From Oegoconia quadripuncta (Eukaryota; Arthropoda; Insecta; Lepidoptera; Autostichidae), in NCBI GenBank assembly GCA_949316235.1, contig OX438744.1, positions 35,398,778-35,462,777 on the forward strand: a stretch of DNA of 64,000 nt, written 5' to 3'. This document shows positions 33,148 to 45,274 of the stretch, piece after piece. Within the stretch, counting starts at the first letter, position 1. Every line of letters begins with the position of its first letter. The notes beneath the pieces are model-generated. The model did no database searches. It was given only the letters and a program-made list of their open reading frames with translations, and was not told where the DNA came from. The position numbers and the translations under genes were made by a program.

Positions 33148-34752
33148 AGGAAGGTGTCATCGAAGTTAGAACAGTTAGATGCCGCTTTAATGAAGGTCCC
33201 GACTGCACTACTTTCATCCTAAATTCAGAGAGTAATTCCGCATACATTGCTGGGAGGCTGGTTCTGTTAATTCGTTTGTAACGGTGTCGTTCTTTTGAGC
33301 TGATAGTCATTGGTGGGTTTGGGTTATTGGCGTTCAAATTCGAAATTTTAAACTAACTGACTGACTGATGAACTGAAAATCTTTTATTTGGCACATTGAT
33401 TTCCAGTTTCAACACAGTATCACTGTTATTTTTAATAATTTTTTTCTACATATCAATAGATAATTTTTTAGTTTTAAGACCCTTTCGATCCTCTGTTTCA
33501 TGCAATAAATAAGTTGGTGTGGTAATCCGTGTTCTATTTTGACCCTGGCCTGAGCTGTCCCGCCCCTTTTGTACAATACACCTTGTGACTCGACCCAGCT
33601 GGGCATAGGTGGGCTGGGAAGGTCACACCCTTACTTCAACCAGAAACGTATGCCGAATTAGTCTCTACATTTAAGATGGTGTAATAAGCGCTTAATGTAC
33701 AGCACGCCGGCCACAACGTTAGCGTTTGTCTTTAATAAAATGTGCGGTTCCGTACAGTCTGATAAGCCCAGAACCCAGAGACCACCAAACTATATGCGTC
33801 ACGTTATTATTACTATAGTATGTACCTACAACGTACTTATTATTTTTAATATTCCATCCAAATTGATTGCCTTCATGCAATAAGTGACAATCTTATCTAT
33901 GTCGATAAAATTGAAAATAAATAGCAACATTCATATAATTTGGTTCCCTGTTAGATCAAGTGCTCGTATTCAATTAAATCAATAAGTACTTTGTTTAGTG
34001 TCATGCATGATTATTCATATCAGTTGAGCGTAGTTTAATTTTAATAAATATATTATTGTTTACCAGTTACGGCAAAGGAGGGTTATGTTACTTCATCTTT
34101 TGTATAGATTTTTGAGATAGGAAAAGCATCTAATTTGTTTCCTTAAACCACCTGTAGTTACTTCGTATATTAGTAACATAGTAAGTGACGAGGTGGTTTC
34201 TCGAGCACTGCTTTTACAGTGTCAACGAATATAAGAAAATATAATAATGTATAATTGTTTTTGACTTCATATTCATTGAATTTAATAATTTTTATGTAAT
34301 CTATCTGATGCATGCGGTGTTTACATATAATTGTTTCTACATTTAGCTAATAACTAATATACTTAAGGCTTCATTACTTTAAGCGATGTACCTAACAAGC
34401 CTATTTAATAAAAATAAAATAAAAATTACACAATTGACTTGTCTTGCGTATTTTTTTTTTTACTTTTTATTATGTTTTATAAATGTAGAGTCGCTGACTA
34501 ATATTTGCACGTCTGTTTGCAGGTTGCATACAATGAGCTTTTATAAGAAATAAGATCTATGATACTAGTGTATTCTCGCAAATAAACGATTTATCTTATG
34601 TTATCTTAAATAATTTAATCAAGTACAATCGATCACATGGCGGTCGTATTAGTTTCAGTAACGCTGATCTTGCAGTTTTTAAGTTTTATTAAAGGTTTTC
34701 GTTCGCCTGCGACCCACTATACGCACTTTACTCGGACCAAATAAAAAAAGTT
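33148..34752. other. Non-coding, nothing recognised
   Basis: About 1.6 kb of AT-rich DNA. Short frames (33134-33337, 33409-33606, 33695-33883) show no motif. Confidence 0.45.
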
Positions 34753-34886
34753 CTTTTTTTTATGCTAACGGGTTGGTACTTGACCTCAATCACACCTCAT
34801 GTTAAGTGAAGATTAGGTCGAAGGTGGAAGCGTACTGACCCGGAAACCCCAACACATTTGGGGGACTGGCTTATCTCTGACAACCA
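34753..34886 (-). mobile_element. SINE-C 3' fragment
   Basis: T-run, TGCTAACGGGTTGGTACTTG, CACACCTCATGTTAAGTGAA, GGAAACCCCAACACATTTGG, ending at TCTGACAACC. The head and most of the body are absent. Confidence 0.8.
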
Positions 34887-35479
34887 AGATTTAATGATGA
34901 AAGTTGTATAACTCTTTCGAAATGATCTAGTTCGTTTTCCTCGTTTAGAGGTTGTATCACAGATAATTTTTTGCTGGATGACGACTCCCGCACCCACCGC
35001 CCGCTCACGGAGGCTCGAGAACACATCTTTTATTAGAACTATTGTATGGCATTTGCAGTTAATTTACTTTTTTATGTAAATCGCGAGCTTTGCCGTCACA
35101 AATTCGTTTACCATACCACAGCAAACTTCCTCAAAACCGACCGGCCAGAGCTACCATTACCATATTCAATGTACTTGTTTACATGCTAACGGAAACACCG
35201 ACAGTCATAAACGACAACAAATGAATGCGCACGAGTGTACTAACTCGCATAGCTAATGCATTGGCGAAGGTGAACTTACAGCGCACACGGCCAGCGCTGT
35301 ACGGATATTGAAGTGCTAGATCCGACTAGAATATATCTTTTTGATATGATAAACAAGATAGCATACAATACAAATACACACAAACATTCACCGACTATTA
35401 AAAATTTTGCAGTAGCCACGTCTGTTATTTGTCTAATTTTCCAGACGGCATACGCTGCCGAAACTCAACATGTAAACAA
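34887..35479. other. Non-coding, nothing recognised
   Basis: No gene. A GC-richer part at 35130-35310 carries no motif. Confidence 0.35.
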
Positions 35480-35760
35480 GAAACAAAAAAGGTCCCAATA
35501 TTGATCCCTGTGGTACGCCTATCAGCTCACTTGAGAACCTGATATCTTAACGTGTTTTTTCTACAGGCCTTAGCCTATATGCCAAATACCATTATATTAC
35601 GCTAAGGCTGTCATTTTTTATCCGTAATGTATTAATACAATTAACAATGTTCTAGGATCCACGCAGTCAAAAGCTTTCGAAAATATGTTTAATCAGGTAT
35701 CCTCCATTTACAGTATTTCTTTTCTTAGTAAAGCCAAATTGTGAACGGTGGAACAAGTTA
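35480..35760 (-). pseudogene. Reverse-transcriptase relic of a LINE
   Basis: Two diagnostic RT motifs are visible on the minus strand in different frames. FSKAFDCVDP (35655-35690) corresponds to the LSKAFDCVHH block, and GVPQGSILGPF (35490-35525) follows about 57 residues later. The intact fragment at 45275-46617 has nearly the same spacing (about 60). Stops and frameshifts lie between them, so the copy is dead. Flanking RT domains are not readable. Confidence 0.75.
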
Positions 35761-37395
35761 TCCATTTATTTAATAATTTTCAATTGTTTCAAGATATGTA
35801 ACAAATAATAAATAATCGACATGCTTAACACTTTAAATCTGTGGGAAATAGTATCTAACTTGTATAACTAATGCATTGGATGAAGGTAAGCTTTCATGGC
35901 ACATGGCCAGTGTGCGGATGTCGAGATGCTGGAACTGGCTGTGATATAAACATGGTCCTTCTGAAAAGACCCAAGATATTTTAGGGGATGGTTTTATTCA
36001 TTACACTGGACATCATTATTTAATATACAAGTCCCAAGTTACCTTCTTAATTCCTGTGGATGTAAGAAAAGAAGATTCTCGCATAACCGCCAGACGCATA
36101 ATAAATCTAATTCACACACACCTTTCTTAACACATCCAGCATGTCTTATAAATTATTCCGAAGCTATGCAGGCCAATGCAACAGCCCACGTCCAAACAAA
36201 CAAACGCAGCCTCTAGTAGATTGTAATTAGGAAGTACGTATACGCTAACCCACGCACAACTGGATATGGATCGTGAAATTAATAACGACTAATCGTTCGC
36301 AATGGTTACTGTATATATTTTAATGTTTACATAAATCATTCGCTTGTAAAAACTTATGAAATAAGATGTATGAAACAAAAACCACGTTACTTCTTAAGAT
36401 GTGCATATGATTGCTATGAAACGTAGTTTTTTATGCGGAATCTCATCTGACTTTAAGTAAACGAAGTTTATGTAAGTAGTCGAAAATAAGGCTCCAAATC
36501 CCAGCCAAATGCCAGTTCACTATAGACTTGAAGATCTTAAAATTGATAGATATGGAAAATGATGACGCAAGGGTGTTGCATCATCTAAAGTTTTTTTATA
36601 AGTTTATGAAGGAAATATTCAGTTGTCAACATTGTAGGTATATCGAATAACGTCTGTACGAAAGGGATTGAACCTCAATCTCACGCGTGCAAATAAGTAC
36701 TTACTAACGTGAATAAATATTATTGATAAGAAAGTCTTCTGTTTTCTGCAAGGCTTCCTTCTCCAACAGATGATAACTATTCAAAGCAATGGTAGTATGT
36801 ATTTAAAACCATTTAACCGGGCGGTAAGCATCTTTCTCTTTGGCAGGACACCGGCTGAGTGGGTTGGGTACCACCTTCTTATTTATAATTGCAGCTAATA
36901 TCAATCGTATCGTATCGTATCGTATCAATATCCTGCGTGAAATAAAGGTCGTAAAACTACGGGCTTAAGAAGCAATACTTTTTAGTCCTCAGAGTGACAA
37001 CGCGTGTGACCCTTGGGTTTGACATCGAAATCATCGACTTTGTCTCGGAGAGGTTACAGATGGACAGTAGAAATCAGTAATAACTTTCTACTAGGTAGCT
37101 TGTCTGGCATCCCAAGACAAAAAATGACCTTCATATAGAACTATCGTTTAATTTGAATAAAAATAATAATTTTATATCGAGTTTGACACTGTCATGACAA
37201 AATCACATTACACTAGCCACATAGCTGTAACTAATAAACACTAATTAGTTAAACAAGGACAAGGTTGAATTCATAAGGATTTTTAAGATCTAGCCAGCTT
37301 AGCTATTATAGGTTATGGTTCAGTTCTTTGAGAAACATTAAATTTACCTTTCACAAATTCAAATTTTTTGGTTGCACCAATATTAACATATTCAG
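35761..37395. other. Non-coding; one microsatellite
   Basis: No gene was identified in 1.6 kb. A (CGTAT)n run lies at 36906-36927. Confidence 0.45.
36906..36927. repeat. (CGTAT)n microsatellite
   Basis: Four consecutive TCGTA units in an otherwise plain sequence. Confidence 0.85.
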
Positions 37396-37622
37396 AATAT
37401 ATCTCTTCCCGTGGGTGTCGTAAAAGGCGATTATGGGACTTTGCATCACAACATCTATGAAGGACGGACTGTTTAGATGCTTTCCACGCACGAAGCACGT
37501 AAACACAAGGATAAAGATGCCATTTAGTGTCACCCATCCAAATACTGACCGCGCTAAACTTTGCTTCACTTCGCTAATCGAAAACAATAACTGGATGAGA
37601 CTGCGCCATGAATGCCACAAAC
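37396..37622 (-). mobile_element. SINE-D (5S rRNA-headed) copy with TTTTACGACACCCACGG module
   Basis: The minus strand reads TTTTCGATTAGCGAAGTGAAG, TTTAGCGCGGTCAGTATTTG and GATGGGTGACAC, the closest match in the window to the 5S rRNA A-box to C-box segment. AATGGCATCTTTATCCTTGT follows, as in 8474-8600, and the CCTTTTACGACACCCACGGG motif lies at its far end. Long frames on both strands here are by-products. Confidence 0.7.
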
Positions 37623-38902
37623 ACGCGCCTAATTCAACTTCTGCTATCCACGCGCACAACTATACTATACACTACACTATTGCTATAGATACTGTTCAAC
37701 AAAAAAGCTAAATCATCATTCTATAAACAAAGGTAGGTAGGTTTCGTGTAAAAGAAACCTCGGGTGGGCGTCATGCATAGGTTGACAAGAAATATTAGAC
37801 GTATAATTGCTATTTACGTTGGGTTTATGCAGGTTTTACATACGGCCCGACACGTTATTTTGCATGGTTTGGAAATAAAGGCCGTATATAATACGCCGTG
37901 TTACATATACATGTGGAAAGGGACAATAGAACAGTTAAGCATACATTGGTAGTTTATTTGAAAATCATAGTGAGACAGGTTCTAAGCTACAATTTAACCA
38001 CCGTACCAAATAATGACGTATATTTACGAGAATGAAGAAATATAACTGAATAGGTTCTTATCGGGAAAACTAAGAAAGTTATTGCTGCTCGCATAAAAAT
38101 AGTTTAAATCAAAAACAGGGATATATATTTCTCATAAGCAGATAAAGTAATAAGTTTGGATTTAACCCCGACTTTAATTATAACTCCGCTAAAAATGTAA
38201 GATAAAGATGTCAAAAATTATGACCAAAAGTCAGAAGGAGGCTGGTTTTACAACTTTACCAATTCTAGATTTATATTATGGTTGTAGTATTATTATTTTT
38301 AAACTGACGGTCAGGCTCAGGACCACAATGCAAATTCAACTTTATACTGAACAAACGCATAAGAATCGGTAAATAAAAAAAAGCGGAACCCAAGACCTTG
38401 GACAGGTCAGTTCTATTTGTCTTCGGCCAATCTTTGTTTTTGTTTGCGGATCGGTTTCGCCTCACTCGCATCTGTGGTACCATTCCGATGACTACACACA
38501 GTTCGACATTCTTTTGATGCTCGATTTTGCGGCAAAATTATTGAAAAAAAGTGGTGGCCCAATATCTACCTTTTAATTCTTCTAAATAAAGTGTGTTGTG
38601 CTTAAAATATCTATAGCATTAATTTATCAAGTACATCAGGAAAGACCACAGGGTTCTATCTATCATATACTCTTATATAGGCCTGTCCCAGGCCTAGCTC
38701 TAACAATTCACCACTTGCATCGTTTTTCCCTCATGATAGATTTATTCATACCCATTTATTCATAGACACATGAACACAGGAACGCATAACGCTGATTTAT
38801 TCTGTGATTCTGTTTGGAATAAGTTCGCTTGATTATAAATTACCGTCATCATTATCTACCTTTGAAAAAGACTACCTCTAACCAACTCAAGTACTATACA
38901 CC
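37623..38902. other. Non-coding, nothing recognised
   Basis: Short frames at 37764-37952 and 38271-38483 lack motifs; no repeat was identified. Confidence 0.45.
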
Positions 38903-39157
38903 GTGTAACGGTTAAGTGTAGTCATATTTTAAGGGCTTGTTCTACCCATCAATACGAACAACTTTTACTATGGGGGCAACTTCGAAATCGCGAAAAAAAA
39001 ATCAGCTGTTCCATAGAAAATTTCAATAACCTCCCGATGCAATGTATGAAACAGCCGATTTTTTTTTCGCGATTTCGAAGTTGCCCCCATAGTAAAAGTT
39101 GTTCGTATTGATGGGTAGAACAAGCCCTTAAAATATGACTACACTTAACCGTTACAC
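38903..39157. mobile_element. Hairpin (fold-back) MITE, 108-bp arms
   Basis: The left arm 38903-39010 and right arm 39050-39157 are reverse complements with a single mismatch (TCAGCTGTT versus TCGGCTGTT). The 39-base loop is 39011-39049. The outer ends read GTGTAACGGTTAAGTGTAGT. The interior is non-coding. The near-perfect arms imply recent arrival or gene conversion. The target duplication is not evident, so the superfamily is unassigned. Confidence 0.95.
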
Positions 39158-39547
39158 CCCCCTGTGAGTGTCAAAATTAATAAAAAATAATAAAAGAATC
39201 CCTAATGAATTTGGCATTAAACATCCCCGACCATAAAATCGGAATGAAACTACAAACAAGCAGACCAAATCAGACCGTGTGTAGCCAATAACCCCTCTAC
39301 CGAGAAGCCCTGATTCAGAATAAGACGCAGCATGGCGGACGGAAGCGGACGGAGAGACAAGACCGCGCTGTTTGCTAAATATAGACCGTATCCAGCAACG
39401 GGAACATTGTATGGATTGTATTACAGAAGTAACAGAAGTCATACACAATGTATGGAACGTATATATCCTTGTTAAAATTAACTTAAACGCTCGGAAATTA
39501 ATATTGAATGTGAGAGTTATAGAAGAATCTACCCAAAGTTATTCATG
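39158..39547. other. Non-coding, nothing recognised
   Basis: The 98-codon minus-strand frame (39152-39448) begins at the MITE edge and shows no domain. Confidence 0.4.
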
Positions 39548-39843
39548 ATCATCAGCCTGTAAACATTACACTGCAGGGATATATGCCTTCCCTTGTATAA
39601 TGAGGGAGTATGGGCCATAGTCCAACACGCTGGCCCAATGCGAGTTGGGGACTTTACATGCCCTTGAATTTTTATATCTCAGGCATATAGGTTTCCTCAC
39701 GATGTGTTCCTTCACCGTTAAGAGAAGTCGGATAAATTCACATGAGTAATTAAATTAAAAGTAATTGGTATACGGCCTGCGTGGGAATCGAACCCTTGTC
39801 CTCCCAAATTGGAAGACCGCGTCTTAGCCGCTGAGCCACAGTT
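39548..39843 (-). mobile_element. SINE-E (tRNA head, GTTTCCTCACGATG body)
   Basis: The minus-strand head is TGTGGCTCAGCGGCTAAGAC with a B box in GGGTTCGATTCCC near 39790. The body includes GGTTTCCTCACGATGTGTTC and CCTTCACCGTTAAGAG, and the 3' end has GAGTATGGGCCATAGTCCA and ATCATCAGCCTGTAAAC (plus-strand reading). This matches a retroposon type well known from moth genomes. Only one copy is in the window. Confidence 0.75.
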
Positions 39844-40638
39844 ATTAAATTAGCAAAATTGACCGCTCTATCATCATAACTCGTTTCAATCAACTGCAGT
39901 AATAAATATAGGACTCTTGAGATTACGAGGACGATTCACGTTATCGAAATTTATAGGTAACGTTTGTTCCCCATGGGAATAATAGTGATAGAACCATAGT
40001 AGCGGAGTGAACTCATGATAGCCCCACAGATCACGCAATTTTTTTCGATATCGCTTGTAATGTACAAACCGCCTTAGAAAAACATACATACGAGTACATA
40101 AATAACCTGACACCTATAATATATACAACGTCGCGACTTTTATCCCAAATGGGGTGGTCAGAGATATCCCAAACATTAGTGTTTAGTTATTCCAAATATT
40201 AAGAGTTTAATGCTTGAAACCATCTCCGGTTCACTTTTCGAAATATACAGAAATGCAAATAGGGCAATGTTTTTGTGGTTTTTACAGAGCTAGTGAAATT
40301 AGATGAGTGAAAGTGAGTAGTTCCTGCGAGATGAACAAATTTCCGAGATAAAGTCATTCCATGCAGGCGAAGCGAAAATTATTATATGAGTTCAATTTAT
40401 TGTAGGTATGTCCAGCCATTTGATATAAGCTGCCAACCGCAACGGAAATTGTAGCCGTTCTGTTTTTTCTAGATCGCGTTGAAATATATCGCGATGATGA
40501 CTGTGAGCAGATTTTTTTAGAAAGGATAAACTAATGAAAGAGTTATTTTGAAATTAACAATTCGAAGGTAAAGAGGCTGATAACTGCCAATGACATTGGA
40601 CGTTGTCACTCACTATCCTAATATGGTAATACTTATAT
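39844..40638. other. Two dispersed-repeat fragments in non-coding DNA
   Basis: At 40139-40265 is a copy of the GGTGGTCAGAGATATCCC family (see 17740). At 40292-40390 is the 3' half of the ATGCGAAAGTTT-type repeat (GAACAAATTTCCGAGATAAA, CATGCAGGCGAAGCG). The rest shows nothing. Confidence 0.55.
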
Positions 40639-40690
40639 CGACGACCGATTGCTGTAGCGGTTGCTGGTTCGAATCCCGCGAGGGTTAAAT
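40639..40690 (+). mobile_element. SINE-A head fragment
   Basis: CGACGACCGATTGCTGTAGC then GGTTCGAATCCCGCGAGGG. About 25 bp between the A and B boxes is deleted. It may belong to the tail at 41138-41250. Confidence 0.75.
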
Positions 40691-41137
40691 AGATAGATGA
40701 AGCGTTTATTTGCATATTACAGAAACACATACAAAAATATTCGACGCAACATTCATTCTGCTTGGTTTTATTCTTACAAAATGTAGCCTTATTTCACAGT
40801 ATTAAAAATAAAAACTAAAATTAAGTACAACTGTTACAACTCATAATAGAGTTGTATGTGTATCTGTACCACAAATGGTTCCTCACCTATAGCGGTAAGA
40901 CACTGATTTTCAGTTAGTGCCCTACGAGAGAAAGCGAAGGTTTCAATAATTAAATAAATAAAATAAAAATTATTTATTTGCAAGAATATGGTACAATAAG
41001 ATCTTAATAAATTACTTTCTAAGACATACTCTGCTTTAAGAAGCGTGCAAAATATTGTAATATGTGAAGACAGATCATGCATTAAAAATCAATAAATTGG
41101 AAAAATATAATGTCAAAATCTCTCATCTTACAACGAA
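40691..41137 (-). other. Insert between SINE-A head and tail; AAATAA-rich, likely retroelement ends
   Basis: The stretch holds GTTTATTTGCATATTACAGA near its start and ATTATTTATTTGCAAGAATA near 40968, suggesting minus-strand retroelement 3' ends. CACTGATTTTCAG recurs at about 41820. The element class is not recognised. Confidence 0.35.
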
Positions 41138-41250
41138 CATACGAACATTAATCCCGAGTTAATGGATGTCTAGTAGCTATAGTACAAGCTTTGCTTAGTT
41201 GTGACTAGCTGATTGGTGTAAGTGTCCGAAATATTTATTATTATTATTCA
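41138..41250 (+). mobile_element. SINE-A 3' fragment
   Basis: CGAGTTAATGGATGTC, ATAGTACAAGCTTTGCTTAG, GACTAGCTGATTGGTGTAAG and TGTCCGAAATATTTATTATT are the second half of SINE-A. It is in the same orientation as the head at 40639-40690. Confidence 0.8.
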
Positions 41251-42485
41251 TTTATAAAAATCTCACCAACAATGTACATATACACAACGTCTTACAAAAT
41301 CATTTGAACAAACATTTTCTGGTACGAACTCGAATTAGAGACGAGCACAACATTCAACTGTATGTAATACGATAACACTTTAAAGTTATGTAGGTACATG
41401 AAACTTTTAACCGTTAAAAAAAAATTTTAAAGTGAATTAACATTACCAATAATACCATTTACTTTCCACACACACATAAATATAAATATAAGCTGTACAG
41501 TTCTTCCAAGAAGACATTAAAGAAGGCTCGTACTAATGAAACTATCCCAAGACTGAGAAAAACTTATAGAATGATACTTGAGATTATTCTATTTCTTCCG
41601 TCTAATCTGAATTTGAACAGTATCAAATATATTAATATATTATTGAGAGTGAGAGTTGATCTCAATGCTGACACTGCCGCGCCAAAACGGCCCTTAGTTT
41701 CAAAAAAAAACAAAAAAGAAGCTATTTTACAAAAAATAATAATAAATAAAATAAAACAGATATGCGTGAGTGTGTGGTGGAAACAGACTCAGCGTACGCT
41801 GGGCGGCGCAGCCACACAGCACTGATTTTCAGCCTGCCCCTGACTCCAGATTTTTATTATAAGTTTGGGTAAGTTAAAATAGTTTAAAAGTACTATAACT
41901 ATGTGTAAAGGTGATGGCTACCATTAATAGATATGGTCCTTCTAAGTGACAAATTTAGTAACTTTTTTAAGACTAAAGATGGATAAAATCTAACAATAAC
42001 ACATTAGCATTGTAATGTGTTCGAATCGAAGGTGCAGATTTAGCCACATCAGGTGGTATCTTTATTTTTGAAGAGATTTCATTGTGTGATGACAACGCAC
42101 GCCCCCGTTCCACTTTGGCGGACGCCGAACCTCTAGACTAGTGAGTGGTCAAGTAGCCGCTCGATGAAAGAACTTCCAGTATAAGCTGGTCTCGCAGCGT
42201 TCACGTTTAGGGTAGCATCGCGCGGCCAGCTTATACTGGTAGTGACAGCGACTGCCTTCGTACCGTCATCTGTACAAGAATTACGACTATTAAATAATGT
42301 AACATATGACAACATATTACATGTTACAATTAAGTCTCGATTGGTTTTTCCTTGTGATAACAATTCGGGGAACAACACTATCACGGAGCCCACCAACAGT
42401 AGGTACCTAACGAGGTATAAAATAATATAGAAGCAAGCATTTATATCAACCCAAGATCATTTTTATCCTTATTAAAGTGACACAG
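41251..42485. other. Non-coding; contains a 14-bp inverted repeat
   Basis: At 42176-42189 and 42226-42239, CCAGTATAAGCTGG and its exact reverse complement flank a 36-bp GC-rich loop. The frame at 41571-41825 has no motif. The class of the structure is unknown. Confidence 0.5.
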
Positions 42486-42587
42486 CTTCCGGCTGTTTGA
42501 GATAAGAACTCCACGATGGGTTACGCCTTCACTTAACATCAGGTGTGATTGAGGTTAAGTGCTGACCGTTGTTTAAGTACATAAAAC
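42486..42587 (+). mobile_element. SINE-C, internally deleted 3' fragment
   Basis: TTCCGGCTGTTTGAGATAAG, CACTTAACATCAGGTGTGAT, GAGGTTAAGTGCTGACC. Most of the body is missing and the end is degenerate. Confidence 0.65.
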
Positions 42588-43325
42588 TCTAAATAGAATA
42601 CGATCGATACTACTGATCCTACTTTAGTAAGCACAGATTTATTGGGAACGTCAGTAAGAAAAACTGATACGAGTACGTAGATAAAGCATTTGTCACCTTC
42701 AGACTTAAGTAATGCCTCATCATGCAACTGTTCATGCTTTAAGAGGGTGGTACACACACAGTTGCTTCCTGCCAAAAGGAATGAGGATTACCACCAGCAC
42801 TGACATAGACGTGAGCATTTTGTTGTATCTTGTGTGAGTAGAGATACATAGAGATTCACAGCATGATAGCACGTCGACAAACTTAGCACCGCAGAGAAAG
42901 ATATCTCGTATCCACTTCAAAATCCTTTTTTTCCTATATTCACAAATAGGTACATTTACTCGAAGGAACACTGAGTGATAGGAAATGAAAACAAGACTAT
43001 GAAGCATATGATATCGTCGAATATATCTAAATCTAATTTAACAAACAATTAATAGACAAAGTACCTAAATTAGAAAGTATGCAATAGAATTTCCCTTCAG
43101 GCCGCTCGAAAGGGTTGTAGCACAGATTAGATTCACTTTACAAGTATTGCAAGAAGGTTGATAACCGTCTTTGTAATTATCTATATTGCCTTTCATAGAA
43201 AGACTTCATCAAGGTAGACAACAAGAAATAAAACTCATGATCCGTGAATAGAAAGAAATAAATTTCGATAAAATTAAAAAGCTTTCCGAGGTGCTTCATT
43301 TTGAGAGGCCAACATTTGGGGAAGA
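42588..43325. other. Non-coding, nothing recognised
   Basis: Minus-strand frames at 42539-42775 and 42732-43007 show no domain. Confidence 0.4.
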
Positions 43326-43445
43326 AATATTTTTATTTATTTATTTATTTATAGTTTATTGTACACTAATCATAAAAACAGTACAGCAATAAAGAGGATG
43401 TACAATGGTGCAAGCTTATCTCTAAAAAGAGATTTCTTCCAGCAA
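43326..43445 (-). mobile_element. LINE 3' tail with (AAAT)n end
   Basis: On the minus strand GCTGGAAGAAATCTCTTTTT and AGAGATAAGCTTGCACCATT, then TACAATAAACTATAAATAAA and a (TAAA)n end at 43329-43353. This module is common at moth LINE ends; 55660-55790 is a related tail. Confidence 0.6.
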
Positions 43446-45274
43446 GACCGTGAGTGACAAAATATTAGGTTATAAAGATAAAATTTCCAAAAAAACAGGT
43501 GCCATACAGAAAATTCTATGTGATCTGACGAGGCGGTGCTTAGTGACCGTAGAGAAGCAGACAAATTCTATAGACAAAATGTTTGGTTGGAAAACTTGGG
43601 ACAGAGAAGCGAATGACCTTTTTTGACCAGTAGTGGTACACATGAGCTTCAAATAATGATTAGATAAACCTTAAGAGTCTTCTTTGCCCTATCTCCTTTG
43701 TTGAATTCCGAGAGAAAACATTTCATTGCTAAGAATTTATTTACAGACAAACTGCACAATAAACATATAGTTACGAAAGCATCTCCAAAACCCACGAAGG
43801 CGTAAAATCCCACATCAAATCCAATTCACGATCAAACGGAAACTGTAATCGAAAAGAAATCGAAACTCAGAAAATTGTACGCACAAAGACCATTGTAATG
43901 GCATCACGTACTATAATCGACGCTATTATGACATACACGGGAGAATTGCACCTAAGTATAATCCAATATTTATACGATCCGTGACCGTGGATGTGTCTGT
44001 ACAAATCATTATATCTTCCATCCTTATTGTGTGTGGAGTTAAAGGTAATGAGAGAAAAGGACGCGGAGTCGACGTTTTCGTAGGTGTCCACATTTGTTTG
44101 CTCTCCCTCGCTTCTCGACAGGTAAAGCCGTCGACAAAAGCCAGTGGGTGTGTTGTGTTTATTATAAGAAATACCTGAATGCAGGTAGAGAACATTCACG
44201 CACCCCCTCGTTCAATAATAGAGTTTTCGGAAATAATACAATGACTAAGTAATTTATGGGGAACACAATATTTTACATAAATTTTTCGGAAACGTTACCT
44301 GCGTCTTACGGAGACCTTTCGGTGTTCAATGTTTTGGGTGATGTTTCGATGCGGTCGTTGCGGTTGTTTTTGTTTATTTTACGGACAATTTGCGACTACA
44401 GTGACATGTCTATCTGTACATCTTGATGCTATCTTTGAATTATTTGTGGTGGCGTGAAGTTAATTGAGCAGTTTACTCATTATACAGGGTTCGATGTTAA
44501 TCTACGCATCGTATTAGACATAATGAGGTCGATTCCCGCATTCTCTTATGAATATTAATATCTCAGAGCGCATATTCGAAGTGTGTAAAAATTTGATACA
44601 CAGTGTTTTTACGATTTTTTTTACGATCGTAAACTATATTGGAATGAGTTTTTGATGCAACAACGTGTACAGTGAGCAAGACGGTAACATCCCGCAATAA
44701 TATCATGAATTAAATTGTGGAAAGAGTTTTTTTTTAATAAAATCAGTCGACTATTGAGCAACGAATAAAGAAAAATGTACAGCCCCATAATAATTGTGCT
44801 ATAGTTCGAAAGTGTAAAATCGTAAAAATGGTACAAAACATCAATGCAACCTGTAATTTTGAACCAACAATAACTTTCCTACAAATTCCACCTCAAACCC
44901 TCAAACGCAACCCAATAAGAACGAATATCAAGGACTACGCATAACGGAAACCGGCACACTTATCTTTGCATTCAAAGGATATAGTGACTCGAGGTTCAAT
45001 ATATTGTGAATTTGTGATCCTATTGAATTGTATTGAGGCACAAATACACGGAACGACATCAATAGAGACCTACCTGAGATGACACCTGCTGTTCCTATAG
45101 ACCAAGTCCAAGACTCCGGTAATGGTTTAGTGCAAATTGTAGCGCCGCGTGAAACCATCTATGGTCATGCTGGTTTGTTTGGCTATCTTTTGGAGTCATT
45201 AATTTAAGGAGACACATTAACATGACTTTATTGGAAGGACCACCAAGGAAGAAGTATGTGAAGGCAGAATTATT
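43446..45274. other. Non-coding, nothing recognised
   Basis: Overlapping frames at 43867-44199 (minus) and 43981-44178 (plus) have no motif. A 42-codon plus-strand frame at 45079-45207 is also unrecognised. The neighbouring LINE starts at 45275. Confidence 0.4.

Noticed and set aside
37351..37711. Overlapping 74-102 codon frames on both strands
   Set aside because: The stretch is explained by a 5S-headed repeat and shared repeat motif.
45079..45207. 42-codon plus-strand frame just outside the LINE
   Set aside because: Too short and without motif or splice signals to call.
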